A stretch of DNA of 64,000 nucleotides from contig CALODJ010000008.1 in the NCBI GenBank assembly GCA_942492025.1, positions 1 through 64,000 on the forward strand, written 5' to 3'. Within the stretch, counting starts at the first letter, position 1. The number at the start of each line of letters is the position of its first letter. Position numbers and translations under genes: made by a program. Shown one piece after another: positions 9,291 to 18,030 of this stretch. The notes below the pieces were generated by a model. The model searched no databases. It was given only the letters and a program-made list of their open reading frames with translations, and was not told where the DNA came from. The stretch is from JABDQW01 sp942492025. Its GTDB lineage: Bacteria; Pseudomonadota; Gammaproteobacteria; SZUA-229.

Positions 9291-9872
9291 TTATTCGTTG
9301 ATGGGGCTGGTTACAGAACGCTCTTTTTTGTCGATCTCCACTTCAATATTTTTCAGCAGATCGAGCTGTGACTGTAATGTCTCGAGCTGGTTACGCAATA
9401 CCGCATTTTGCGTCTCGGTGTTTGTCAATCGTTGCTCCTGAGCATCGATCTTTATGCGAAGGTTTTGTCGCTGGGAAACGTGCTGTAGCAACATATTGAT
9501 AAATTGTCGATTACCACTCGATAGCACATCAGTGCGTTTCAATTCTTTTAATAATGCCACTGCTTTTTTATCGTTTTGCTGTTTGCTGCCTGGCATGCTG
9601 AGTCTGATAGCCTCGCGTAGCTTGAGGCAGACACCCGTGCCGTTTTCGACAGGTAAGGTATTGGTTTCTACCGTGGATGGTTCGTTATTTGCCTGTACCG
9701 CCAGTCCGCTATAGTAATTTAAAGGATCATCACAGTTCGGTGACTGAGCATCGACGGCAGCTGTTGCAGTGGGCATTTGCACAGCGCTAAGGTTGGTCGA
9801 CGCACAGTTTGTTTGAAGAATCGAAATACAGATGACAGTCCCGAATATGGCCATATATCTATTCAAGCGCAT
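9291..9872 (-). CDS. qseG: QseG-like outer-membrane lipoprotein
   Basis: 193 residues from the ATG at 9872, which overlaps the end of glrK by 14 bp; the frame stays open further upstream inside glrK. The N-terminus is hydrophobic (YMAIFGTVICISILQTNC) and reads as a lipoprotein signal with a non-standard lipobox around that Cys. The middle has conserved Cys pairs (NCDDPLNYY, CLKLREAI), and the C-terminal third is a coiled coil (RIKIDAQEQRLTNTETQNAVLRNQ). This matches the organisation and position of enterobacterial QseG/YfhG, which links GlrK to the envelope. Sequence similarity alone is weak; the call rests on synteny plus layout. Confidence 0.75.
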   Translation of the reverse strand: MRLNRYMAIFGTVICISILQTNCASTNLSAVQMPTATAAVDAQSPNCDDPLNYYSGLAVQANNEPSTVETNTLPVENGTGVCLKLREAIRLSMPGSKQQNDKKAVALLKELKRTDVLSSGNRQFINMLLQHVSQRQNLRIKIDAQEQRLTNTETQNAVLRNQLETLQSQLDLLKNIEVEIDKKERSVTSPINE

Positions 9873-11307
9873 TAGCGAGTCCCGGTACTTGTAACGGTAG
9901 ATATACGCGAAAATGGGCGCCGCCTGTCGATTTGACCACATTGATCGATCCATGATGCAGTAACACGTATCGGTTAGCGATCGCCAACCCAAGCCCTGTA
10001 CCTGAAACAGAGCCTTGCGGTGGATCGCTTCCCTGGTAGAAAGGCTCAAATATGCGCATTTCATCATCTGGATCTATACCTGGCCCATTGTCTATAACGT
10101 CCAGCCGAGCGTTTTTGTTGTCTTCTGTTAATGAGATTTGAATGCGAGAGTTTTTTGGCGAGTGTTTAATTGCATTTGAGAGCAGGTTGTCAACTACCGT
10201 AGTCAATTGAGCTCTGTCCCCTTTTAACCTAACTTCCGCCAAATTGGTGAGCATCGTAATCGACCTGGACATGAACTCCAGCTGGTGCTTAGCAACGGTA
10301 TTTTGAATCAATTGATCAAATAATATCAGCTCCGTATTGTTGGGTTTTTCCTGATTTAAGGCTAAATTAAAATCCAGCAATGCTTCAACCTCTTTTTGTA
10401 GCTGCATGTCGTTTTTATGCAGTATATCGACGATTTCAGCCTGGTCGGCAGTCAGAGGGCCAGTGATTCGATCCTGCAATAATGCGATGCCTTCACGTAT
10501 GGCTGTTAACGGTGTTTTCAATTCATGTGAGACATGTTGCAGAAATAACAGCTTTTGTTCATCAAGTTCCGCCAGCTCGAGTCTTAACCAATCTAGCCTG
10601 CGACCTAACTGCTGTATATCCTGCGGCCCTTTCACACTCACCGGGCTTGTAAAGTCGGCGCTACCCAGTTTGTTGATGATGTGGCCCAGCTGACGCAACG
10701 GGCGGGTGATTAAAACACTAAAAACGGCTGCAATTAACAATGCCAGCGGTATTAGTGGCAGCGCCTGAAATAATAACATACGTTCAACACTGTTGATGCG
10801 CGCGCTCATTTTCTGGCTTTTTTCGCTTAGGCTGCGGTTGACATCCACGGGCAGGGCGCGAACCAAAGTCGATAAGTCAGACAGGTCGTTTAGCTCAGAA
10901 GTTCCTTCCGGCTCTTTGGCGGCTTGCTGCAGTTTTTCAAAAAGCTGTTTTTCTGCAGAGGTCAGGTGCGCGATACGCTCCAGTATGGCGGGGCTCAGCG
11001 GGTTCTCGCGAAAGCTTTCTATGCTCATCAGTAACTGCTGGCGCTGGACCTGGTAGCGTTGCAACAGTTCCGCTTCGCGTAACACCCAGTATTGCCCAGC
11101 GGTTCGCTCCAGATTAAGCACCTGGGAGATGATTATGCGACTGGATTCGGCGGCTGACGATGTCTCGGATAAGGTTTGCTGCATTTGTCTCGATAACGAA
11201 TCGACCTGGTAATAGGTGCTGATCAAGGCGATCGTTAACGGCAATACAACAAGAAAAAAACCGAAAAGAATCAACTGCCTGATGGAGGTCGCTACAGAGA
11301 AACGCAC
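9859..11307 (-). CDS. glrK: Sensor histidine kinase GlrK (QseE)
   Basis: 482 residues starting at GTG 11307. Two transmembrane segments (about 11-31 and 178-200) bracket a periplasmic helical region, followed by a HAMP domain (about 201-250). The H box FLQHVSHELKTPL contains His261. The N box is NLLSNAIKHS, and the G boxes are DNGPGIDPDDE and GTGLGLAIA. The motif order and the phrase RTAGQYWVLRE match GlrK/QseE of Enterobacteria. It phosphorylates GlrR. It is first gene of the three-gene operon and is transcribed away from the EF-hand gene across a 366-bp regulatory region with two GlrR-type sites, suggesting feedback by its own regulator. Confidence 0.93.
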   Translation of the reverse strand: MRFSVATSIRQLILFGFFLVVLPLTIALISTYYQVDSLSRQMQQTLSETSSAAESSRIIISQVLNLERTAGQYWVLREAELLQRYQVQRQQLLMSIESFRENPLSPAILERIAHLTSAEKQLFEKLQQAAKEPEGTSELNDLSDLSTLVRALPVDVNRSLSEKSQKMSARINSVERMLLFQALPLIPLALLIAAVFSVLITRPLRQLGHIINKLGSADFTSPVSVKGPQDIQQLGRRLDWLRLELAELDEQKLLFLQHVSHELKTPLTAIREGIALLQDRITGPLTADQAEIVDILHKNDMQLQKEVEALLDFNLALNQEKPNNTELILFDQLIQNTVAKHQLEFMSRSITMLTNLAEVRLKGDRAQLTTVVDNLLSNAIKHSPKNSRIQISLTEDNKNARLDVIDNGPGIDPDDEMRIFEPFYQGSDPPQGSVSGTGLGLAIANRYVLLHHGSINVVKSTGGAHFRVYLPLQVPGLANALE

Positions 11308-11414
11308 ATTGTCAACTCGCTGCTGGATGAGTTATGCAATCGCACCCAGTTTATCGTAGTGATGAAGTTTTTTATCAAAATTTTTTGACTTATGGTACTG
11401 CTTTGTCAGATTTT

Positions 11415-11428
11415 GCCAATTACTGGCC
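11415..11428 (-). promoter_or_regulatory. Possible sigma-54 promoter for the glrK operon
   Basis: On the minus strand GGCCAGTAATTGGC gives the GG-N10-GC spacing of -24/-12 elements, about 110 bp before the glrK start. The -24 box (GGGCC) departs from the TGGCAC consensus, so this is weaker than the plus-strand promoter at 11586. It is offered as a candidate only. Confidence 0.4.
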
Positions 11429-11434
11429 CCTGTC

Positions 11435-11458
11435 ACTGTCGCCAAATGGCGACAGTGG
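11435..11458. promoter_or_regulatory. GlrR-type binding site 1 (TGTC-N10-GACA palindrome)
   Basis: Arms CACTGTCGCCA and TGGCGACAGTG form a perfect 11-bp inverted repeat around AA. The core fits the published GlrR consensus TGTC-N10-GACA exactly (TGTC 11437-11440, GACA 11451-11454). Its centre lies about 165 bp before the predicted start of the EF-hand transcript, a usual distance for sigma-54 enhancer sites. Confidence 0.8.
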
Positions 11459-11504
11459 TGAATAGCACATACAGCACGCTTTCGCATGATAATTATATTT
11501 TCAT

Positions 11505-11522
11505 TGTCTCAAAGAGGCGACA
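11505..11522. promoter_or_regulatory. GlrR-type binding site 2 (TGTC-N10-GACA)
   Basis: TGTCTCAAAGAGGCGACA has the same half-sites at the same spacing as site 1, 68 bp centre to centre from it. It lies about 100 bp upstream of the predicted sigma-54 start site of the EF-hand gene. Confidence 0.75.
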
Positions 11523-11585
11523 GTCAGACCGCTTTCTTCAAACCGTATTTCATCTAATATGCTGATATGTATGAGCAAAACAAGA

Positions 11586-11603
11586 TTGGCACAAGTTGTG
11601 CCT
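11586..11603 (+). promoter_or_regulatory. Sigma-54 promoter of the EF-hand gene
   Basis: TTGGCACAAGTTGTGCCT gives a near-consensus -24 box (TTGGCAC) and -12 box (GTGC), with GG at 11588 and GC at 11600, exactly 10 bases between. The predicted start is near 11613, some 60 bp before the ATG. Two GlrR-type sites lie upstream. Confidence 0.8.
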
Positions 11604-11673
11604 ACGTTATTGCAGTGGCGAGTCTTTCGGACTTGTCCGTTATATCGTTTACTCAATACTAAGGAGAATATGT

Positions 11674-11928
11674 ATGTACCAAAAATTAGCTTTTACTGCT
11701 CTAGCTCTGGTTGTTTCGGGTGTTACTGTTGCTGGTGACTTGTACAAAGACCTGGATATCAATCAAGATACAAAAATAAGTCCGGAAGAAGCGGCAGCGT
11801 TGCCACAACTGAAAAACCAGTGGAGTGCACTAGACGTGAATGCTGATGGTATGTTGGATCGGGCAGAATTTGCCAAAATGGAAACTATGGAAGTCAAGGA
11901 AATGAAGGGCGCTGTTCCTAAGTACTAA
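11674..11928 (+). CDS. Small secreted EF-hand protein
   Basis: 84 residues. A signal peptide (MYQKLAFTALALVVSGVTVAG) precedes two EF-hand loops: DINQDTKISPEE and DVNADGMLDRAE, each with the Asp/Asn ligand ladder and terminal Glu. It is therefore a periplasmic or secreted Ca2+-binding protein of the small proteobacterial EF-hand type. The ATG at 11674 is set by the AAGGAG ribosome binding site at 11661-11666; the frame is open upstream to 11596, but that would remove the signal peptide from the N-terminus. It is transcribed from a sigma-54 promoter with two GlrR-type sites, and a hairpin terminator follows at 11961. It is probably a direct target of the adjacent GlrKR system. Confidence 0.88.
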   Translation: MYQKLAFTALALVVSGVTVAGDLYKDLDINQDTKISPEEAAALPQLKNQWSALDVNADGMLDRAEFAKMETMEVKEMKGAVPKY

Positions 11929-11960
11929 GCAGAATATTGAGAGCTTGATCCCTTGCATCA

Positions 11961-11984
11961 AGGAAGCCCGTTAGCGGGCTTCCT
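11961..11984 (+). terminator. Hairpin terminator after the EF-hand gene
   Basis: AGGAAGCCCG-TTAG-CGGGCTTCCT forms a perfect 10-bp stem 33 bp after the stop codon. No strong T run follows, so termination may be imperfect. A smaller hairpin (CTTGAT...ATCAAG) lies just upstream. Confidence 0.7.
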
Positions 11985-12059
11985 ACTTGTGTTATCTGTT
12001 GAAAGCTTTACGGACAGGCTCGACTTAGTGGATCTTATTATGGACGGGGTTAACTTACA

Positions 12060-12602
12060 CTACTGTGTTGCCTGGCCTGTGATGTCGTTAACTACGAGGC
12101 TGGCCTGGTCTGTGATGTCGTTAACTTCGAGGCTGGCTTGCTGCAATTGAGGTACGCATTGATTCAGCGACAGCATCGGTGGATCAAATGACATCGCAAA
12201 CGGTGCTGCCCGCATTAATGTCGAGATGCCGATTATTTGCCGAGCTTTGCCGGGCAGAATAGCCGCGTGAATATCCTTGATCAGGCAGTTGCCGCCCAGG
12301 TTAATCGCTGTAATACGGTACAACGGAATCACTCGTTCTGAACCGTCAGCCATGGTGCCACGTAATTTTTTTACAAAATGTGCCTGGCCTTTACTGCTAA
12401 GGCTAGTGAGTGTTTCTTCGTTGATAACTGAATAGGCCGAGCCAGTATCTATCAGCATGGAAAACTGCCCGGCACCGGGTATCTCAGAGTTAATATAATA
12501 AGTATGGGCTCCATGCGTTTGCATTGGGATCAGTCTTTGTTCAGAGTCAGCCCTGGTCCACGACGAGGATAGAATAAGTAACACGAAGAGTAGTTTATTC
12601 AT
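12060..12602 (-). CDS. Secreted retropepsin-like aspartic protease
   Basis: 180 residues from ATG 12602. A signal peptide (MNKLLFVLLILSSSWTRA) is followed by a clan AA aspartic protease core: MLIDTGSAYSVINEETL contains the DTGS catalytic motif, and hydrophobic strands with GISTLMRA follow, as in single-domain retroviral-type proteases that act as dimers. The last 25 residues are an imperfect duplication (VNDITDQASL / VNDITGQATQ) encoded by two 33-bp direct repeats. Substrate unknown. It converges on the EF-hand gene and is separated from it by the hairpin terminator. Confidence 0.75.
   Translation of the reverse strand: MNKLLFVLLILSSSWTRADSEQRLIPMQTHGAHTYYINSEIPGAGQFSMLIDTGSAYSVINEETLTSLSSKGQAHFVKKLRGTMADGSERVIPLYRITAINLGGNCLIKDIHAAILPGKARQIIGISTLMRAAPFAMSFDPPMLSLNQCVPQLQQASLEVNDITDQASLVVNDITGQATQ
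12078..12143. repeat. Two tandem 33-bp repeats in the protease C-terminus
   Basis: Two consecutive 33-bp copies, each starting tgtgatgtcgttaact and ending gaggctggc, lie in frame at the 3' end of the aspartic protease gene. They keep the reading frame and add 11 residues per copy. Confidence 0.85.
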
Positions 12603-12835
12603 ATTCAATCATGCCCAACAGATCATTAAGTTTTATCGGCCCAGAATTGGGTGAAAACTATTTGTGAACATTTAAGGCTAAAAAACACGGCCAATTACCA
12701 AGTATTGTCCTTTAAATGAATTGAAATTTGTTTTAGTTTTACAAAACTTTAACTGCGTTCACGGCATGCTGACAATCAATCCCACATATTGCGACTTATC
12801 GCCTAGCCTGAAATGCTTATTAATATCTAAGGAAG

Positions 12836-12980
12836 CTCTGAATAATTCATCCGTGAATTATCAGAGCACGGGAAACATAAAATGCGATTTTTTGTTTCCC
12901 TTCATTTTCAATCGCTTAACGCGATTGAAAATGGCGGCGCATCCGTGCGCCGCGGAAACTCTGAACTAATCATAGTTTCC
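12836..12980. other. Cluster of five consecutive hairpins (structured element)
   Basis: Five inverted repeats follow one another: 12836-12866 (CTCTGA...TCAGAG around TCCG), 12870-12900 (GGGAAAC...GTTTCCC), 12903-12933 (13-bp arms CATTTTCAATCGC / GCGATTGAAAATG), 12934-12953 (GCGGCGCA-TCCG-TGCGCCGC) and 12954-12980 (GGAAACT...AGTTTCC). The two flanking GGAAAC arms could also pair with each other's partners. No open reading frame explains them. It may be a structured RNA, a repeat element of a composite kind, or a transposon end; I do not recognise the family. Confidence 0.6.
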
Positions 12981-13061
12981 CTAAAAATAAACGTCACTGC
13001 TTGGGCCACTTCTCGCTTAAGTCAAACCGCATCACATTCGACGCTGATACCATTGTATATT

Positions 13062-13308
13062 TAGCCCGCATTTCTCACCAGGATCACGGGAGCAGGCGCA
13101 GGATTCGTGTTCGTAAGCGTCACTCTGGAGCGAAAAGCGTAGCAGTAGCTACGGTTTGAGTGAAGCGCAAGCTTACGGACATGAAGACCAGCCTGAACCG
13201 TGATAGGCTCGCTTGAATAACACGCTGTATTTTGGATCATCCAAGCTTTACTCCAACTAGCCAACGCCATATCCGTTTTATACGCTGCCTGGTGAGAAAT
13301 GCGGGCTA
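13062..13308 (+). mobile_element. MITE-like element, family 1, copy B
   Basis: 247 bp bounded by GCCCGCATTTCTCACCAGG and CCTGGTGAGAAATGCGGGC, with perfect 19-bp inverted ends and TA on both sides. It is nearly identical to copy A and in the same orientation. It carries the same accidental reading frame (…ITVQAGL…LALHSNRSYCY…) seen in the other full-length copies. The 430 bp between it and the penicillin acylase gene hold nothing I recognise. Confidence 0.9.
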
Positions 13309-13739
13309 ATTACCTAGATTTAGTTTAAAACAGCTGCTTGCCTGGAAACAAATACTAATATCCGGTCGAGTATCAGCATACGGGCTATATTTGGGTCGGG
13401 CCTACGTAACCCTATGATAAAAAAAACAATGGCATTGTATGGGCCACCTTTAAGCGGATCTCCAAGATGGACGATCAACAACTGGGCGACTGAAACATGT
13501 TGACAATGATAGCCATGTTTTGTCATATAAAAAGTTCTTTATAATGAATAAGTTAGAGCATAACTGACTGGCATTGCCCCGCTCCGGTCGAGACTTGCAA
13601 TGATGGCTATGGCTTAATCTCGGTTATCGACGAAAAATGTCAAATTCATTAGCCGGTCACTTTCGTTTGGCGTGTAACCATGAACACATGGCTTTTTTTG
13701 CGACCAAGTATTCAATCTGTTCGTTGTCAGGCGCTATGG

Positions 13740-16112
13740 TTACCCGGTACCAGGCTTCAGCGTCAGGGTATGGCGTGGGTTGCCGGGCAGAAACGGACTG
13801 GGCCTGCCCCGTACCCAGGCATCGTGTCCCTTGCCATAAAAATCCGATAAAGGATGGCCGCTCTGGCCTGTCGGCATAAGCATCAGGCTGTTCGCTTCAT
13901 CGCCTGGCGCAATGGCGAAGCGCTCTGCCGCACCGAAACTGGGCCCCTGCGCTTTTGGCATATCCAGGTCACCACTCAATCCTTCCTGCGGCATGTTGAG
14001 ATAGTCGCCCAACAATGGAATCGCAGCACTCAAAGGATGCCTTATCGCCGCCGTATTAATCTCTCCCCAGGTGCGCTCGTTGAGCGGGCCTTCGTATTCG
14101 CTTTCAAAGTAGCGAATGTTCTCGCGCACTGTCGCAAGCAGGAACGCCTCCCAACTCGCGTAATCGGCGGGTAACATGTGTTCCGGCCTCTCCGTTACCA
14201 GCGACCATAACACCGCTTCAAACTGGTTACTGCGACGCAAACTGACATCCTCGCCGTAGGCCGCGCGCACTGGCACCATCAGCGCGTGGAAAATGCGTTT
14301 CTCGAGTTCCAGCCTAAACGCCCGAACCAGGCGGTAGCCAACGGACTCTGGCGCTGCCCGCGGAATCCAGCCTTCCACGAGCCGGCGGTACTCTGCCAGC
14401 CTGGCGTCACTGGCGATGACATCTTCCGTTAACAGTTCGAGTAGAAGATTACGCCATGGCGTCAGGAACAATGCGCGATCATCGTACTGAATCGTGAGCA
14501 TGTCGACCGGTTCGAATGTTCTTTTCGCCATAAGCGCATCGCGAATCTGGCGTGCCCGTGCACCGAGGTCATAGCCGCCGTCACCGACAATTTCCAGAGC
14601 TTCGGCATCGACAACGCGCGCATTTGCTGTCCATATTCTGCCGCTAGCAGGATTGATGATCCGCGGGTATTCATCAGCCGGTAACCAGCCTTGCCAGCCA
14701 TGCTCGTTGCTCCAGTCTGCAGGCCGCATCGGGTTAAAGTGGGATTTACGCGGAATCTTTCCAGCGATGGTCCAGGCGATGTTGCCGTCGGCATCGCCAG
14801 TGACAAAATTCTGTGGTGGTATCGACATGGTGTTTGCGATGTCAATCGCTTCGAACACCGATAACGCTGTCTCGAGCTCAATCAGTCGAATGTTGACGCC
14901 GTCGGGTTTATGTGCGATCCAGCTGACGGCTATTTCGCCGTCAGGGTAGTCGACGTCGTCGAGGACCGGCCCCCAAACAGTCTCGCGGACCTGGTACTCG
15001 ACGGGCTCTGCGCCTTTCACCCGGATGATCTCATCATGCAACACGAAAGCCGCTTCACCTTCCGGCGTACGGTAGGTATTCGCTGTCGAACCCGGCACGA
15101 GTAAAACAGCATCGGACCAGTCACCATAGCTGTTTGTGTAACCCCAGGCAATTCGTGAATTACTGCCGGCAACGATGAACGGCGCGCCCGGCAGCGAAAC
15201 ACCGGTAACCTCGCGGGCCTCGTCACCGGCAACGACCAGGCGCGCCTGGTAATAGATATTGGGAATACGCAATCCCAGGTGCATGTCGTTCGATACGATG
15301 GCGCGACCGCTTTCGGTGAGGTTACCGCTGACCGCCCAGCTATTGCTTCCCCTGAGCGGATAGCGACCGATTTCCATGGCCGGTGGTGCCTCAGCGGAAT
15401 AGTCCCTGAGCGAATACACTTCCGCCTTCGGTATCGGCGCCACCGGTCTGGGCTCACCCACGAGCGGCGCATCCCAGGGTGTGCCCTGCGGATACATCCA
15501 GTCATAGACCTCCTTCGGTAAGACACTGTGCGCAAGACCGCGGCGCACATCATTTATGGCGCGCTCGTCATTGAGCTCCAGATACATCGTGTAGACAACG
15601 AGCGCCGTGTCTTCTGGACGCCATGGCTGCGGTTCGACACCGAGCAGGTAGTATTCGAACGGCCTGGCACCCAGTGCCGCGAGGCCGGCGTTAACGCCAG
15701 CCGCATAATGGTCGAGAATTGCACGATCCTCAGATGGCGTTTGTGCCAGCATGCGTTGCGCGCGGGCCCGGAATCGGTGGAAGCGCAAGCGCTTGTCGGC
15801 CTCCAGCGCACGTTCGCCGATGATCTCGGATAACTCGCCAGCAGCCTGTCGACGTAGTAAATCCATCTGGAAAAAGCGATCCTGCGCATGCGCAAAACCT
15901 GTCGCGAAAGCTACATCATTACGATTCACGGCTGTGATCGTGGGGATACCATCATCATCGCGTTCGATAATGATCGGCGCTGTAATACCGGACACCACGA
16001 CCTCACCGTCAAGCTGCGCCAGGCTTGATCGCAAGCCGATCCACACACTCGAGCTGGCAGCAAGGATGAGTGCGCTGGCGCCCGCCAAAACGATTACTAA
16101 AGCACGCCTCAT
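13740..16112 (-). CDS. Penicillin acylase family protein (Ntn hydrolase, S45)
   Basis: 790 residues from ATG 16112, chosen because it puts the hydrophobic segment RRALVIVLAGASALILAAS at the N-terminus; the frame is open further upstream to 16331. The alpha-subunit region has GIPTITAVNRNDVAFATGFAHAQDRFFQMDLLRR. The beta-subunit starts at the nucleophilic Ser256 in LRGSNSWAVSG, where autocatalytic cleavage is expected, followed by IVSNDMHLGLRIPN and the conserved SNSRIAWGYTN. These are hallmarks of penicillin G acylase and acyl-homoserine-lactone acylase relatives. Natural substrates could be N-acyl amides, including AHL signals; this cannot be decided from sequence. It is exported, probably periplasmic, and monocistronic. 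Confidence 0.92.
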   Translation of the reverse strand: MRRALVIVLAGASALILAASSSVWIGLRSSLAQLDGEVVVSGITAPIIIERDDDGIPTITAVNRNDVAFATGFAHAQDRFFQMDLLRRQAAGELSEIIGERALEADKRLRFHRFRARAQRMLAQTPSEDRAILDHYAAGVNAGLAALGARPFEYYLLGVEPQPWRPEDTALVVYTMYLELNDERAINDVRRGLAHSVLPKEVYDWMYPQGTPWDAPLVGEPRPVAPIPKAEVYSLRDYSAEAPPAMEIGRYPLRGSNSWAVSGNLTESGRAIVSNDMHLGLRIPNIYYQARLVVAGDEAREVTGVSLPGAPFIVAGSNSRIAWGYTNSYGDWSDAVLLVPGSTANTYRTPEGEAAFVLHDEIIRVKGAEPVEYQVRETVWGPVLDDVDYPDGEIAVSWIAHKPDGVNIRLIELETALSVFEAIDIANTMSIPPQNFVTGDADGNIAWTIAGKIPRKSHFNPMRPADWSNEHGWQGWLPADEYPRIINPASGRIWTANARVVDAEALEIVGDGGYDLGARARQIRDALMAKRTFEPVDMLTIQYDDRALFLTPWRNLLLELLTEDVIASDARLAEYRRLVEGWIPRAAPESVGYRLVRAFRLELEKRIFHALMVPVRAAYGEDVSLRRSNQFEAVLWSLVTERPEHMLPADYASWEAFLLATVRENIRYFESEYEGPLNERTWGEINTAAIRHPLSAAIPLLGDYLNMPQEGLSGDLDMPKAQGPSFGAAERFAIAPGDEANSLMLMPTGQSGHPLSDFYGKGHDAWVRGRPSPFLPGNPRHTLTLKPGTG

Positions 16113-16254
16113 GCTGCCTGCCTCGGATCGGTGGAGTATAGGATGGCTGAAGGAATGTTTATTAACCTTTTCATCGGACAAGTATACTACTCGGCACTCC
16201 TCAAACGAGGTCAACTTGACAGCACCCTTACTCAGAATATAACGCGACATAGGG

Positions 16255-16330
16255 TAATGGCACGTACTTAAGCTGAAAATGCACTGTTTTACAGTAAATT
16301 CGTCATTGCGAGGTACGCAGCAATCTGACA
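16255..16330 (+). repeat. Solo end of repeat family 3
   Basis: 76 bp matching one arm of the palindrome at 32824-32989: taatggcac, tacttaagctgaaaatgca, ttttacagtaaattcgtcattg, cgaggtacg. It lies between the penicillin acylase gene and the Wadjet operon. Confidence 0.7.
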
Positions 16331-16569
16331 TGGTCTAATTGATTATGACAACTCTGTTACGGATAATTTACTTAACTTCAGTCGCACAATCATCATACAA
16401 TCAGTTACTTACGCGTCATATAATGTCCGCTCCAGTGTCTGGAATTGCAGGATCTGTATAATCATTTAGTTATTAAAATTACTGGACTTTTTACCTGAAA
16501 AAGTTAGGGTTAGGGGTAATCAGGATAGATTAGTCTCTTGATCAATCAGAATTGCTTCAGAATTTCGCC

Positions 16570-18030
16570 ATGAGCCTGCTCGAATTACATGCCCGCTACC
16601 GCCGCCAATCACAGGAAAATGCTGCCTGGCGTCTGTTGCGGGCCGCCAACGCCCCTCTGTTGCTTGCCTTCATTACGGATTTGTTTCATGAAAGCAACGA
16701 CGTGTTGTTCAGTCGCGCCAAGGCGGCGCTGGAACTGGAGCTGTCTCACTGGCGCGAGGAAGACTGGTTTGAAAGTGAAAAATCCGCAGCGGCTTATCTG
16801 CGTGAATGGATACAGGCGGGCTGGCTGCGTGAGCTGGATGACCATCTGAGCAAAACCGATGCCTGTGAGACCGCACTGCGCTTTTGTGAAGGACTGGAGA
16901 GGCGCGATAACAAGGCCACGGCTTCCCATCTGCGAATTGTACAGGATGCGGTACGTGACCTGGCAGCCAGTCTGAGCCCTGATTCGAAAGAGCGGGTCAT
17001 GCTGCTCGAATTACGTAAAGCCGAATTGCAACGCGAGATCGATGACCTTAATGCCGGTATCGTCAAACAGCTGAGTGAAACCGAGCAACGTGAGCGTATT
17101 CGCGAGGTATATCAACTGGCTTCGGTACTGACGGGAGACTTTCGCCGAGTGGAAGATGATATACGATTGCTGGACCAGTCACTGCGCGTACAAATGATCG
17201 AAGCGGACAGCAATCGCGGTGAAGTTTTACAGGATCTCCTGCACAAGGAAGAGGTGCTGGCTGAATCCGATGCCGGGCGCGCTTTTGAGAGTTTTTTTCA
17301 GTTGTTGTGTGATCAGAATCGCAGCATGGAATTTCGTGAGCAATTGCGTTCCGTGTTGAGCCGGCCAGCAGTAAAATTCTTGCGGCATGACGAATCGCGT
17401 TATCTGAGACACCTTGTACGCGAACTGACCCGCGAGAGTGAACGCGTATTCAAGGTGCGGCGGCGTACCGAGGAAAGCTTGCGAGCCTTTGTCGAAAGCG
17501 GCGCTCACCTGGAAAACCGGCGAGTCGAACAGCTTCTCGGCAAGCTGGAACGCCTGGCGGTGCGTTTTCAGCAGCACGACATCGACTGGCGAATGCCACT
17601 GCCCCTCGAGTTGCACAGCGGCAAGGCATCGATCAGCTCGCCGCAAGGTATGCGTTTGCGCAATCCCGAAGAACAGCTGGATACCAGTGATATCCAGGCT
17701 GAAGAAAACAGCCATTTACCGAGCCAGACCATGCTCGAACAGTTACACGCAGTCAAGGTCATGGAGATCGCTGAGCGCATGCAATCGCTTCTGCAACAGC
17801 AGGGGCCGTTGAGCATTGGCGGATTAATCGAACAGCACCCAGTACGCTCCGGACTCGAAGAGCTGGTTGCCTGCCTGCGCGTAGCGAAGGCCATTGGCGC
17901 GACCGAACTGGAGGGTAAAGAGACCGTTGAGATAACCGACCGCAACGGCGAAAAAATCCGCGCGACGATTCCGGAAATGATGCTCGATGCGCAACAATTC
18001 CCGCAGCGTCTGGAGGAGCTGGTTATATGA
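16570..18030 (+). CDS. jetA: Wadjet anti-plasmid system protein JetA (DUF3375)
   Basis: 486 residues from ATG 16570; an in-frame TTG lies at 16552. The N-terminus LLELHARYRRQSQENAAWRLLRAANAPLLLAFI and the Glu/Arg-rich helical middle match DUF3375, the kleisin-type (MukF-like) subunit of type I Wadjet. In this condensin-like complex JetA bridges the JetC ATPase heads. It is first gene of jetABCD, with ATGA overlap to jetB. A TATAAT box at 16419-16424 may mark the promoter, but its -35 partner is poor. Wadjet recognises small circular DNA by loop extrusion and cleaves it through JetD. Confidence 0.93.
   Translation: MSLLELHARYRRQSQENAAWRLLRAANAPLLLAFITDLFHESNDVLFSRAKAALELELSHWREEDWFESEKSAAAYLREWIQAGWLRELDDHLSKTDACETALRFCEGLERRDNKATASHLRIVQDAVRDLAASLSPDSKERVMLLELRKAELQREIDDLNAGIVKQLSETEQRERIREVYQLASVLTGDFRRVEDDIRLLDQSLRVQMIEADSNRGEVLQDLLHKEEVLAESDAGRAFESFFQLLCDQNRSMEFREQLRSVLSRPAVKFLRHDESRYLRHLVRELTRESERVFKVRRRTEESLRAFVESGAHLENRRVEQLLGKLERLAVRFQQHDIDWRMPLPLELHSGKASISSPQGMRLRNPEEQLDTSDIQAEENSHLPSQTMLEQLHAVKVMEIAERMQSLLQQQGPLSIGGLIEQHPVRSGLEELVACLRVAKAIGATELEGKETVEITDRNGEKIRATIPEMMLDAQQFPQRLEELVI

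Noticed and set aside
11944..11962. TTGAT...ATCAA as an FNR box
   Set aside because: The gap is 7 bases instead of 4, so it is a small hairpin rather than an FNR site.
13320..13526. 68-codon minus-strand frame after MITE copy B
   Set aside because: No family resemblance, weak start; probably chance in a repeat-rich gap.
16540..16554. TTGATCAATCAGA before jetA as an FNR box
   Set aside because: The second half-site does not match ATCAA at the required spacing.
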